NCBI GenBank assembly: GCA_019192545.1
Contig: JAHCMI010000001.1
Location: forward strand, 248,001 to 312,000
Direction of reading: 5' to 3'
Source of the DNA: Rivularia sp. MS3
GTDB taxonomy: Bacteria; Cyanobacteriota; Cyanobacteriia; Cyanobacteriales; Nostocaceae
Length of the DNA: 64,000 nt
The notes below the pieces were generated by a model that saw only the letters and a list, made by a program, of their open reading frames with translations, was not told the origin of the DNA and did not search any database. Shown piece after piece: positions 55,146-63,905 of the stretch. How positions within the stretch are numbered: position 1 is the stretch's first letter; each line of letters opens with the position of its first letter. Position numbers and translations under genes: made by a program.

Positions 55146-56570
55146 GTGAACCATAGTTTAAACACAACTGGAAAAAAAAGATTCTCTTTTGGTTTAGAGC
55201 CTCCCTTGGGTTGGACGGCGATTCTGGCATTCGTATTTTTTACGGCAGTATGTATATTTGGGGGTGCTACGGCTATCCTGCGAAATGGTTACATTGCTGT
55301 TTCTTTTGCGGTGGGTGCTTTTCTCTACTTTAAATATCCTATTCTATACATTGGTTTTACGTGGTGGCTGTGGTTTCTTACGCCATTTGTGACTCGTATA
55401 GTTGACTGGAAAAGTGGTTTTGACCCCAGCCGTTTGATGCTTGTATCGCAATACGTAGTAACTTTGTTAACTTTGCATACGGCGTTAATATATATTCCTA
55501 AATCCTTAAAGCAAGGTGGTTTACCTTTTGTGATGGCATTTTTGGGGGTTTTCTATGGTGGGTTAATCGGACTGATTAAAACTTCACCGTTTACTGCGGC
55601 TAGGGGACTTTTTGACTGGCTACCTCCGATTGCTTTTGCTTTCTTTTTGTTTATCAAATGGCGAGAATATCCTCAGTACCGACAGGTGCTTCAGCGCACT
55701 TTCATTTGGGGTGTGTTAGTAATGGGGGCTTATGGTATTTGGCAGTTTATAGTAGCTCCTGAATGGGATGTATTCTGGCTGGTAGAAACCGAACTTAAAA
55801 GTATGGGCGATCCAGAGCCTTTAGGATTGCGCGTCTGGAGTACAATGGCTTCTCCCGCTCCTTTCGCGGGTGTAATGCTAGCGGGTTTGTTGCTTTTACT
55901 TACTCACACTCACTATTTAAATATTCCTGCGACTGCTGCGGGTTATTTGTCATTTTTGCTGACATCAGTACGTACTTTGTGGGGTGCTTGGTTGGTAGGA
56001 TTGGTAACTTTGTTTGGTTCCCTTAAAGCACGCTCTCAAATGCGGTTGATGGTGGTTGTTTTTATGATGGTGCTTTGTATTGCTCCTTTAACAACTATTG
56101 AGCCATTTTCGGAAACGATTACGAATCGCTTTGAAACTTTTACCGAATTGGATAAAGACGATAGCGCTCAGGTTAGGCAAAAAATTTATGAGGAAGGTTT
56201 AAATAAAGCTCTTACCAATGGTTTGGGAAATGGGGTAGGAAATACATTTACTGTTAACGAACAAGGAGTTTTAGAGCCGATTGTAATTGACAGTGGATTT
56301 CTCGATACTTTTTTTACATTAGGTTGGTTTGGAGCAGTATTTTATTTAGGTGGAATGCTGCTGCTGGTTTATCAGGTATTTCAATTTACTGAATCTCGTT
56401 TTGATTCTTTTATGGCTGCTTCGCGGGGTATTGGTATCGCGATGATTTCGACTTTGGCTGGTAATAGCGGCATGTTGGGAGTTGCTGGTATGGTGCTGTG
56501 GGGTTTCTTAGCTATGGCTTTAGCTGGACATAATTATCACGTACACGAGCAGAATCGGTTTAAGGGTTAG
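55146..56570 (+). CDS. O-antigen ligase/polymerase-like membrane protein (Wzy/WaaL family)
   Basis: 474 residues from the GTG at 55146. Roughly ten to twelve membrane helices. The large periplasmic loop expected of the family lies after about residue 320 (FSETITNRFETFTELDKDDS, then GLGNGVGNTFTVNEQGVLEP, ending VIDSGFLDTFFTLGWFGAVF). The conserved pattern of TSVRTLWGAWLVGL with basic residues facing the periplasm is typical. It would polymerise HEP repeat units or attach them to a carrier. It closes the island. Confidence 0.82.
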   Translation: MNHSLNTTGKKRFSFGLEPPLGWTAILAFVFFTAVCIFGGATAILRNGYIAVSFAVGAFLYFKYPILYIGFTWWLWFLTPFVTRIVDWKSGFDPSRLMLVSQYVVTLLTLHTALIYIPKSLKQGGLPFVMAFLGVFYGGLIGLIKTSPFTAARGLFDWLPPIAFAFFLFIKWREYPQYRQVLQRTFIWGVLVMGAYGIWQFIVAPEWDVFWLVETELKSMGDPEPLGLRVWSTMASPAPFAGVMLAGLLLLLTHTHYLNIPATAAGYLSFLLTSVRTLWGAWLVGLVTLFGSLKARSQMRLMVVVFMMVLCIAPLTTIEPFSETITNRFETFTELDKDDSAQVRQKIYEEGLNKALTNGLGNGVGNTFTVNEQGVLEPIVIDSGFLDTFFTLGWFGAVFYLGGMLLLVYQVFQFTESRFDSFMAASRGIGIAMISTLAGNSGMLGVAGMVLWGFLAMALAGHNYHVHEQNRFKG

Positions 56571-57022
56571 GAGTTGTAATTGTAGGTTGGGTTAAAGGCG
56601 CAGGTACCATTTATGGTTTACGAAAAGTGTTTTTGTGCCGTAACCCAACATCAGTTTAGAAGTTAGGAGTTAGGAATTTAAATTTTTAACTAATCGTGCT
56701 TATTACTTTTTTATAAGCAGAAAATTAAGGAATTAAAAAACCCTTATAGAGCGCGGAGGGCGCAGAGAAAAGAGGTTTTGAGAGATAGTAGGTTGGGTTA
56801 AAGGCGCAGGTACCATTTATGGTTTATGATAACTGTTTTTGCGTATAGTTATTTATTGTTGATTGATAATTCATAATAGGTAATAGGGAACAGAAAAAGC
56901 AATATATCCAAAAATATATAAAAACCAAGATTAATTTTAACTAAACTAATAAAAACATTTTTAAATCATACTTGTAATTTCTAACTACTAATTTCTAACT
57001 ACTAACTCCTAACTATTTAAAA
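56571..57022. repeat. Intergenic repeats after the island
   Basis: Two direct copies of a block of about 39 bp beginning GTAGGTTGGGTTAAAGGCGC and ending TACCATTTATGGTTTA (56582 and 56788). Between and around them are AGTTAGGA heptamers and a GAGCGCGGAGGGCGCAGAG repeat (about 56745-56770). AACTACTAACTCC heptamers follow before the amidase stop. No gene. Confidence 0.7.
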
Positions 57023-57964
57023 CTACCCGATAAATTTCCGCCAGGTTAAATTACCTACAATACCATCGGCATACAAACCATTTGCTCTTTGAAACTGTTG
57101 AATTGCAGCTTCTGTAAATAATCCATAGATACCGTCAGCTTCTGCACCTACACGGTATTGTAAATATTTCGTCACTATACCACCAGCATGATTTTTTCTA
57201 ATTACTGGTTTTGCTAATACTTGATTGATTGCTCCCCATGTAGTATCCCCACCAATACCGGTTTGTTGAATACCAACTATTTCCTGAAACTTCTTGATTG
57301 CGGATATTGTTGCCGGTCCGATTTCGTTATCTTCATCTAAAGGTTTACCGCTGTAATCTGTCATTCTTAAACGGTTCAAAGCTTTTTGCAATCTGATTAC
57401 AGAAACATCGGGGTTTGATGTTTCATCGGGTACGGAGATAACAGGAGAAGAGGGTAATTTACCAGTTAATCCTTTAACAATAGCGTTTGCCATTGATTCA
57501 GACTTAAATAGCTTCATGTCTTTTGCTGAATCAAGAAAGCAGCATTCAACCAAAATTGCAGGCATATTTGTATTTTTCAGAACAAATAAGTGGGAACCAT
57601 TTTTAACACCGCGATTAAAAAATCCCATTTTCAGAATTTCATCTAATACCGGTTTAGCAATTTTCTTACCAGTGTCGCTGGCTGCAAATATTTCTGTTCC
57701 GTTCGCAAATCCGTTAAAGGCGTTAAAATGTACGGAAACAAAAATGTCAACTTTGCTGCTATTTGCTTTTGCACATCTTTGACGCAATGAGTCGCCAACA
57801 GAATTAGATTTTGCTGGTTTACAATTTACAACTTGATGCCCTAAATCTTTTAGTTTACCGATTACTCTATTTCCGACATCAAAAGTTAAATTATCTTCGT
57901 ATTTAATCCCGTTTGCTCCGGTGTCGGGAGGAGAGTTATGTCCAATATCTATACCAAATCTCAT
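57023..57964 (-). CDS. N-acetylmuramoyl-L-alanine amidase (Amidase_3) with two peptidoglycan-binding repeats
   Basis: 313 residues from the ATG at 57964, preceded by AGGT at good spacing and matching the family start MRFGIDIGHNSPPDTGA; the frame extends upstream to 58021 without homologous character. Zinc ligands: His in DIGHN, Glu near AILVECCFLDS, and His in VSVHFNAF. Then come two PG_binding_1-type domains, one partial (VIRLQKALNRL...GPATISAIKKFQ) and one at the end (LQYRVGAEADGIYGLFTEAA, IQQFQRANGL, ADGIVGNLTWRKFIG). There is no signal peptide, so export needs another route, or it acts after lysis like a phage lysin. Confidence 0.88.
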   Translation of the reverse strand: MRFGIDIGHNSPPDTGANGIKYEDNLTFDVGNRVIGKLKDLGHQVVNCKPAKSNSVGDSLRQRCAKANSSKVDIFVSVHFNAFNGFANGTEIFAASDTGKKIAKPVLDEILKMGFFNRGVKNGSHLFVLKNTNMPAILVECCFLDSAKDMKLFKSESMANAIVKGLTGKLPSSPVISVPDETSNPDVSVIRLQKALNRLRMTDYSGKPLDEDNEIGPATISAIKKFQEIVGIQQTGIGGDTTWGAINQVLAKPVIRKNHAGGIVTKYLQYRVGAEADGIYGLFTEAAIQQFQRANGLYADGIVGNLTWRKFIG

Positions 57965-58021
57965 ATAGTTACCTGAAATATTAAACATTACTTTTAAAAC
58001 ATTGAATATAGTAGTTGTCAA

Positions 58022-58369
58022 GATAATTAGATTACATGGTTTTTTTTCTTTAAGTTAAAATATTGTTTTTTAAAAATGTATTTATGTAGTTATTAAAAAT
58101 ACTATTAACCGATTTTAATTCCAAAATTTTAATTATATTCAAATAACAACGAAGTATAATTGCTTTCTGTAAATTTATTCTTATACTTCTCATGAGAAAA
58201 TTCAGCTATCTTCAAATTTTTATTTAATTTTTTGAAAAGAAGAAATCGCTCTGTTAAGAGGTAATTTTATAGAAGTTACTAGACTAGCCAGATTTTTTCA
58301 TATTTTCATCAGTCGATAGTGCCTAACTTCGCTAAAGTTGTAGAATAAAGCATTTTGTAGTTTTCGGAT
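58022..58369. other. Divergent gap between the amidase and the chelatase gene
   Basis: Very AT-rich, no gene in either strand. It should carry both promoters; none can be fixed by eye. Confidence 0.5.
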
Positions 58370-61300
58370 ATGAAGCGCATCGTCTTGATTGCAGGGTTTG
58401 AGTCTTTTAACGCTGGTTTGTATCGCCAAGCCGCCAATATTGCTGTATCTCGCTGTAGTGATTTGGATATTCGGGTATTTAGCGATCGCGATATTAATAG
58501 CAAACAAGCTGAGGTGGAAACTGCACTTCAAGACGCTGATGTGTTTTTTGGTAGTTTGCTATTCGACTACGATCAAGTTTTATGGTTAAGGGAACGTGTG
58601 AGTGATATTCCCATTCGGTTGGTGTTTGAATCGGCTTTGGAGTTGATGAGTTGCAACAAAATTGGGGATTTTGCAATTGGCGATAAGCCCAAAGGAATGC
58701 CCAAGCCTGTAAAATTTATTTTAGATAAGTTCGGCAACGGACGCGAAGAAGATAAACTTGCTGGCTATATTAGCTTTTTAAAAATTGGTCCCAAACTATT
58801 AAAATTCGTACCGGTACAGAAGGTTCAAGATTTACGCAACTGGCTAATTATTTACGGTTATTGGAATGCTGGTGGTTCCGAAAATGTCGCTTCTTTATTT
58901 TGGACGCTAGCAGAAAAATACTTAGATTTAAAAGTCGGCGATATTCCCGCACCTTTAGAAACTCCAAATATGGGATTGCTTCATCCCGATTATCAGGGTT
59001 ATTTTGAATCTCCAAAGGAATATTTGGAATGGTATGAGAAACGGAAGATCCCCCCTAGCCCCCCTTATGAAAGGGGGGAACAAAGCCCCGATGGTTTAGA
59101 AGTTACTGCTTATAAACAAGAGCAAGAAAGCCCCCCTTCTCAAGGGGGGTTGGGGGGATCTAAAACCCGAAATGTAATAATCGGAATTCTTTTATATAGA
59201 AAACACGTCATCACCAAACAACCATACATTCCTCAGTTAATTAAACGCTTTGAAGAAGCTGGTTTAATCCCTTTACCGATATTCATAAATGGTGTAGAAG
59301 GACACGTCGCCGTCCGCGATTGGATGACTACGGATTACGAAGCTCAGCAACGCGAACAAGGTAATAAGGCAACTGTTTCTCTTTCCCTGGAAGCCGTAGA
59401 AGTCGATGCAATTGTTTCTACTATCGGGTTTCCTTTGGTGGGTGGCCCCGCAGGCTCTATGGAAGCGGGAAGACAAGTAGATATTGCCAAGGGAATTCTG
59501 GCAGCTAAAAATGTACCTTATATTGTTGCCGCACCTTTGTTAATTCAAGATATTTATTCCTGGACTCGTCAGGGTATTGGCGGATTACAGAGCGTCGTTT
59601 TATACGCACTGCCGGAACTTGATGGAGCAATTGACACGGTTGCTTTGGGTGGTTTGGTAGGGGAAGATATTTATTTGGTTCCGGAAAGGGTAGAAAGGTT
59701 AATTGGTAGGGTAAAAAGTTGGGTTAATCTCCGACAAAAACCTGCTTCGGAGCGTAAAATTGCCGTTATTCTCTACGGTTTTCCACCGGGATACGGTGCA
59801 ACGGGTACTGCTGCTTTGTTAAATGTACCGCGCAGTCTGCTGAATTTTTTGCAAGGTTTGAAAGAACAAGGTTACGACGTTGGGAAATTACCGGAAGATG
59901 GGGAAGAGTTGATTAGTTTGGTGAAGGAAGCGGATGAATCCTACCCCGAAAACAATGTAGAGATGTTGAATTCAACGTCTCAAAATACTGTAGATGTTAG
60001 AAAGTTGGAAAAATGGTTGGGATATCTTCAAACCAGCCGTGTCGAAAAACAGTGGAAATCGCTGACAAGTTCGGGTATAAAAACCTATGGTGATGAGTTT
60101 CACATTGGTGGTGTTCAATTAGGTAATGTTTGGATCGGTGTCCAGCCACCTTTGGGAATTCAAGGTGACCCGATGCGGTTGATGTTTGAACGAGATTTAA
60201 CGCCGCATCCCCAGTATGCTGCTTATTACAAGTGGTTGCAGAATGATTTTGCAGCCGATGCTTTGGTTCATTTTGGAATGCATGGAACGGTGGAATGGTT
60301 GCCCGGTTCGCCTTTAGGAAATACTGGCTACTCTTGGTCTGATATTTTACTGGGAGATTTGCCCAATCTATATATTTATGCTGCGAATAATCCTTCGGAA
60401 TCAATTTTGGCGAAGCGTCGCGGTTATGGGACATTAATTTCTCATAATGTACCGCCTTACGGACGTGCTGGTTTGTACAAAGAGTTGATGGCTCTGCGGG
60501 ATTTAATCGCGGAATATCGGGAAGATCCACAAAAGAATTATGCACTCAAGGAAGGGATTTGTAAAAAGATTATTGATAGTGGTTTGGATGCCGATTGTCC
60601 GTTTACGGAAGCGAAGAAGTTGGGAATTGAGTTTACACCGGAAAATATTGGCATGTTTAGCGCTAATGTTTTTAATGATTACTTGGTAAAGCTGTACGAG
60701 TATTTGCAGGTTTTGGAAAATCGGTTGTTTTCTTCTGGGTTACATGTTTTGGGAGAAGCTCCGAATCAGGAAGAGATGAAGTCTTATTTGGATGCTTATT
60801 TTGAAGAAGAGAAGCAAGAAGAAAATAAACCGCAGAGTCACAGAGTACGCAGAGGAGAAGAAGAAGAGAGAATAAAAGATTTATTAATGCAGAGTACGGA
60901 TGAGTTAAAGAATTTGTTACGGGGTTTGAATGGGGAATATATTCCACCGGCACCGGGGGGAGATTTGTTACGGGATGGTGCTGGCGTGTTACCGACGGGA
61001 AGAAATATTCATGCTTTAGATCCCTATAGAATGCCTTCTCCTGCTGCTTATGAAAGAGGTAGGGAAGTTGCAAGAAAGATTATTCAGCAGCATTTGCAAG
61101 ACAATAAGAGCTATCCGGAGACTGTCGCTGTGATGTTGTGGGGGTTGGATGCTATCAAGACTAAGGGCGAATCTTTAGGAATTTTATTAGAATTGGTAGG
61201 AGCCGAACCCGTCAAGGAAGGTACGGGAAGGATTGTTCGTTACAAGTTAAAACCTTTATTAGAAGTTGGGCATCCCCGGATTGATGTTTTAGGAAATCTT

Positions 61301-62170
61301 TCGGGAATTTTCCGCGATAGTTTTGTGAATATTATTGAGTTGTTGGATGATTTGTTTCAACGGGCTGCTGATGTAGATGAACCTGTAGATAAAAATTTTA
61401 TTCGTAAGCACGCTTTGGAATTAAAGCAAAAAGGTGTAGAAAATACTTCTGCAAGATTATTTTCTAACCCTGCGGGTGATTTTGGTTCTTTAGTAAATGA
61501 TAGAGTTGTTGATAGTAATTGGGAATCGGGGGATGAGTTAGCCGATACCTGGCAAAGTCGCAATGTTTTTAGTTACGGCAGACAAGATAAAGGGCAAGCA
61601 CGCCCGGAAGTGTTAAATCAACTTTTAGGAAGTACCAGTCAAATTGTCCAAGAAATTGATTCGGTGGAATACGGTTTAACCGATATTCAAGAATATTATG
61701 GAAATACTGGTGGTTTGAAGAAAGCTGCTGAAAAACAAGCTGGGAAGAAAGTTAAAGCTAGCTTTGTGGAAAGTTTTTCTAAGGATACTACCCCCCGCGA
61801 TTTGGATGATTTATTACGGATGGAATATCGTACCAAGTTGCTAAACCCCAAATGGGCGGAAGCAATGGTAAATCAAGGTAGCGGTGGTGCCTTTGAAGTA
61901 TCGCAACGCATGACAGCTTTGATTGGCTGGGGTGGTACTGCGGATTTTACTGATGAGTGGGTATACGAGCAAGCAGCAGATACTTATGCTTTGGATGCCG
62001 AAATGGCGGAAAAGCTAAGGAAAGCAAATCCAGAAGCGTTTAAAAATATTGTAGGAAGAATGTTAGAAGCCCACGGAAGAGGTTTTTGGGATGCTAGCGA
62101 TGAGAAGTTGCAGAAGTTGCGAGAGTTATATGAGTTGACGGATGAGGAATTAGAAGGAGTTACGGTTTAA
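58370..62170 (+). CDS. ChlH/BchH/CobN-family chelatase large subunit (magnesium chelatase H homologue)
   Basis: 1266 residues. The large subunit of Mg- or Co-chelatases binds the tetrapyrrole and inserts metal with ATPase helper subunits. Family stretches: YGFPPGYGATGTAALLNVPR (near 470), HFGMHGTVEWLPG, YAANNPSESILAKRRGYGTL, and NKSYPETVAVMLWGLDAIKT near the C terminus. The N terminus (IVLIAGFESFNAGLYRQAAN) lacks the leader I associate with the chlorophyll-synthesis ChlH, so this is probably the second cyanobacterial paralogue, often named CobN or BchH. Mg versus Co is undecided. Two low-complexity inserts (59046-59163, 60827-60872) come from intergenic-type repeats but keep the frame. Confidence 0.85.
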   Translation: MKRIVLIAGFESFNAGLYRQAANIAVSRCSDLDIRVFSDRDINSKQAEVETALQDADVFFGSLLFDYDQVLWLRERVSDIPIRLVFESALELMSCNKIGDFAIGDKPKGMPKPVKFILDKFGNGREEDKLAGYISFLKIGPKLLKFVPVQKVQDLRNWLIIYGYWNAGGSENVASLFWTLAEKYLDLKVGDIPAPLETPNMGLLHPDYQGYFESPKEYLEWYEKRKIPPSPPYERGEQSPDGLEVTAYKQEQESPPSQGGLGGSKTRNVIIGILLYRKHVITKQPYIPQLIKRFEEAGLIPLPIFINGVEGHVAVRDWMTTDYEAQQREQGNKATVSLSLEAVEVDAIVSTIGFPLVGGPAGSMEAGRQVDIAKGILAAKNVPYIVAAPLLIQDIYSWTRQGIGGLQSVVLYALPELDGAIDTVALGGLVGEDIYLVPERVERLIGRVKSWVNLRQKPASERKIAVILYGFPPGYGATGTAALLNVPRSLLNFLQGLKEQGYDVGKLPEDGEELISLVKEADESYPENNVEMLNSTSQNTVDVRKLEKWLGYLQTSRVEKQWKSLTSSGIKTYGDEFHIGGVQLGNVWIGVQPPLGIQGDPMRLMFERDLTPHPQYAAYYKWLQNDFAADALVHFGMHGTVEWLPGSPLGNTGYSWSDILLGDLPNLYIYAANNPSESILAKRRGYGTLISHNVPPYGRAGLYKELMALRDLIAEYREDPQKNYALKEGICKKIIDSGLDADCPFTEAKKLGIEFTPENIGMFSANVFNDYLVKLYEYLQVLENRLFSSGLHVLGEAPNQEEMKSYLDAYFEEEKQEENKPQSHRVRRGEEEERIKDLLMQSTDELKNLLRGLNGEYIPPAPGGDLLRDGAGVLPTGRNIHALDPYRMPSPAAYERGREVARKIIQQHLQDNKSYPETVAVMLWGLDAIKTKGESLGILLELVGAEPVKEGTGRIVRYKLKPLLEVGHPRIDVLGNLSGIFRDSFVNIIELLDDLFQRAADVDEPVDKNFIRKHALELKQKGVENTSARLFSNPAGDFGSLVNDRVVDSNWESGDELADTWQSRNVFSYGRQDKGQARPEVLNQLLGSTSQIVQEIDSVEYGLTDIQEYYGNTGGLKKAAEKQAGKKVKASFVESFSKDTTPRDLDDLLRMEYRTKLLNPKWAEAMVNQGSGGAFEVSQRMTALIGWGGTADFTDEWVYEQAADTYALDAEMAEKLRKANPEAFKNIVGRMLEAHGRGFWDASDEKLQKLRELYELTDEELEGVTV
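59046..59163 (+). repeat. In-frame repeat insertion in the chelatase gene (1)
   Basis: CCCCCCTAGCCCCCCTTATG and AAAGGGGGGAAC, then a spacer and CCCCCCTTCTCAAGGGGGGT. It is a pair of inverted GGGGGG/CCCCCC modules as found in cyanobacterial gaps. It codes a Pro/Gly-rich tract (PPSPPYERGEQSPDG, then ESPPSQGGLGGSKT) between conserved EYLEWYEKR and RNVIIGILLYR. Confidence 0.8.
60827..60872 (+). repeat. In-frame CCGCAGAG repeat in the chelatase gene (2)
   Basis: AAACCGCAGAGTCACAGAGT followed by ACGCAGAGGAGAAG, the same element as at 18550, 45070 and 56745. It codes NKPQSHRVRRGEEEERI inside a charged loop. Confidence 0.75.
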
Positions 62171-62669
62171 TTGTTTTCCATATCTAAAAATTGTAGGGTG
62201 TGTTATCGCGGAGCGTAACGCACCATTCATATCAATTCCGGTTGCACCGGAATGATAAAAAAAACCGCAGCGGCCTTCGGAGCGTGACCGCTAGGTCATA
62301 AAGTGTTCGTCTTGGGGAGCCACTCTCGTGCGCGGTGAGACAAGGAAAGGGGGTGTCGGTTTCCGTCCCCCAAACTAGCGAACCCGTTCACGCAGAGCGT
62401 GCGGCTCAGGGGTTCCCCGCGTTGAGAGAAGTGGCGTGGTTTCCCCCTGAAGTTTGGGGGAAGAATATCTTCCCCCCAACTTCTCTCCATGTAAGCGGAG
62501 CTTTCTCGCAGAGTACAACTTTTCAAGAGAGAGACGCAGAGGACATAGAGAAAAGAGGAAGAAGAGGGAATTTAAATAATTCCGATGTAAACGGAAAAGA
62601 TATCACCTGATGACGCGGTGCGTTAAAACGTTCCGTTTATAACGCACCCTACGAAGAAAGACATTATAT
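62171..62669. repeat. Intergenic repeat mosaic downstream of the chelatase gene
   Basis: GTAGGGTGTGTTATCGCGGA...AACGCACC (62192-62224) is identical in type to 14480-14512. A GC-rich mosaic follows (AAACCGCAGCGG, TTCACGCAGAGCGTGCGG, GGTTCCCCGCGTTGAG), related to the blocks near 10985 and 19116. Then come GAGAGACGCAGAGGACATAG and an inverted GGTGCGTTA...TAACGCACC pair (62616-62648). The frames 62335-62610 (plus) and 62296-62526 (minus) are not genes. Confidence 0.7.
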
Positions 62670-63905
62670 TTAACCACTTTCGCTTTCTTCGCTTTTCTTA
62701 TTTCTGTCATTATGCGAGAATGCCTCACCAAGACTAGAAAATGCTTTAATTAAGGCAGTTAATCCGGTGATTGCTAAAGTTATTTTTCCGAGAATTTCCA
62801 AAATTTGATCGAATCGCGAATCTTTATCTTTATTTTTCTCAGATTCCTGTTTAAGTGAACTTTCTGGAATTGGTGCAATTACTTTAGATGGTATAGATTC
62901 AATCTCTTTACCATTCTCGTATTCTTTAATATATTGTTTGGCTTGATTCAAACTGGGATTATCAAGAACTCTATCAACTGTTTTTCTCAGCCATCTAAAG
63001 TACGGTGTTTTATTTTTAATGACGATGCCGTATTGTTGTTGCTCTAGATTGGGTAAATACATGCCCGGTTTTTGGGGATATATAACGTAATTGTGATTTT
63101 TCAACGGTTGTCTGCTTTTTCTATATCCCGGCTCTCCTTCGACTCCCTCCTCTAAAAGAGTTCGCAATATAATCGCATCGCTAGCAAATGCTTTGACTTT
63201 TCCTGCTTCTAAATCATCTAAAGCTAAATCTCTAACGTCTAATTTTTGGTTTATTTGTTTTTTTCTGGGATAGGTAACGAAACTTTTATAGCTATCTTTG
63301 TTAATTCTAAGCTGCTTGAAAGTCGTTGTATCTCTAATTGCAGCTATTGATAACGCAGAAAGCTTATCTTGTAACTGGTTTGGAGACGTGTTTTCTAATT
63401 CTTCTGCGGTTTCTTTCTTCAAAAGTAATTTAATACCAGTAGTATGAAAACTATTTCTTGAAAATCGTATCTTACTTCTGAAGGGTTTTTTATCTCGACT
63501 ATCTCTTAATCTTAGGGAAGACTTAGAATTAGGGCCGCATTCAATTTCAACTTTATTTGCGATTAATCCATCATATCTAGGATACTCTCTGCCGCGATAC
63601 TGATTAGCTATATCTTGGGCGATAACTGGAATTTTCTGATTTTGCCTGGTTACTTCCTGCTGCAATGTTTTCAAAAATTCTCCGCAGAAGCCGCCATAAG
63701 TACCATCCTCATTTTTACTTCCAATAGCAGAGGAAGCAGTCCGAATTCCCACACGAATCTGTTGTGGATAAATCGTTTTAGTTCGATTATTCGCTTGAGA
63801 ATTAGCTTGAGAAACAGCGCGATCGCAAAAAATACAGATTAAGGATACGAGGAAAGTTACTATTATAAATTTAAATGATTTTTTCTTGAAATGGAGAACA
63901 GCCAT
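62670..63905 (-). CDS. Membrane-anchored amino-acid-type substrate-binding protein (SBP family 3-like)
   Basis: 411 residues from the ATG at 63905, preceded by AAGGAAG; the frame extends to a TTG at 63959 but the signal peptide starts naturally at MAVLHFKKKSFKFIIVTFLV. The mature part begins QIRVGIRTASSAIGSKNEDG and reads FCGEFLKTLQQEV, as in periplasmic binding proteins of the glutamine/glutamate type. YDGLIANKVEIECGPNS matches the region where ligand contacts fall. After the domain come a charged linker (KQESEKNKDKDSRF) and a hydrophobic helix (ILGKITLAITGLTALIKAF). No transporter genes are adjacent, so it may be a sensor-like rather than a transport protein. Confidence 0.75.
   Translation of the reverse strand: MAVLHFKKKSFKFIIVTFLVSLICIFCDRAVSQANSQANNRTKTIYPQQIRVGIRTASSAIGSKNEDGTYGGFCGEFLKTLQQEVTRQNQKIPVIAQDIANQYRGREYPRYDGLIANKVEIECGPNSKSSLRLRDSRDKKPFRSKIRFSRNSFHTTGIKLLLKKETAEELENTSPNQLQDKLSALSIAAIRDTTTFKQLRINKDSYKSFVTYPRKKQINQKLDVRDLALDDLEAGKVKAFASDAIILRTLLEEGVEGEPGYRKSRQPLKNHNYVIYPQKPGMYLPNLEQQQYGIVIKNKTPYFRWLRKTVDRVLDNPSLNQAKQYIKEYENGKEIESIPSKVIAPIPESSLKQESEKNKDKDSRFDQILEILGKITLAITGLTALIKAFSSLGEAFSHNDRNKKSEESESG

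Noticed and set aside
59997-60545. 182-codon minus-strand frame inside the chelatase gene
   Set aside because: Antisense shadow of a strongly conserved region of the chelatase.
62335-62610. 91-codon frame downstream of the chelatase gene
   Set aside because: Composed of intergenic repeats; composition and overlap with an opposite frame argue against a gene.
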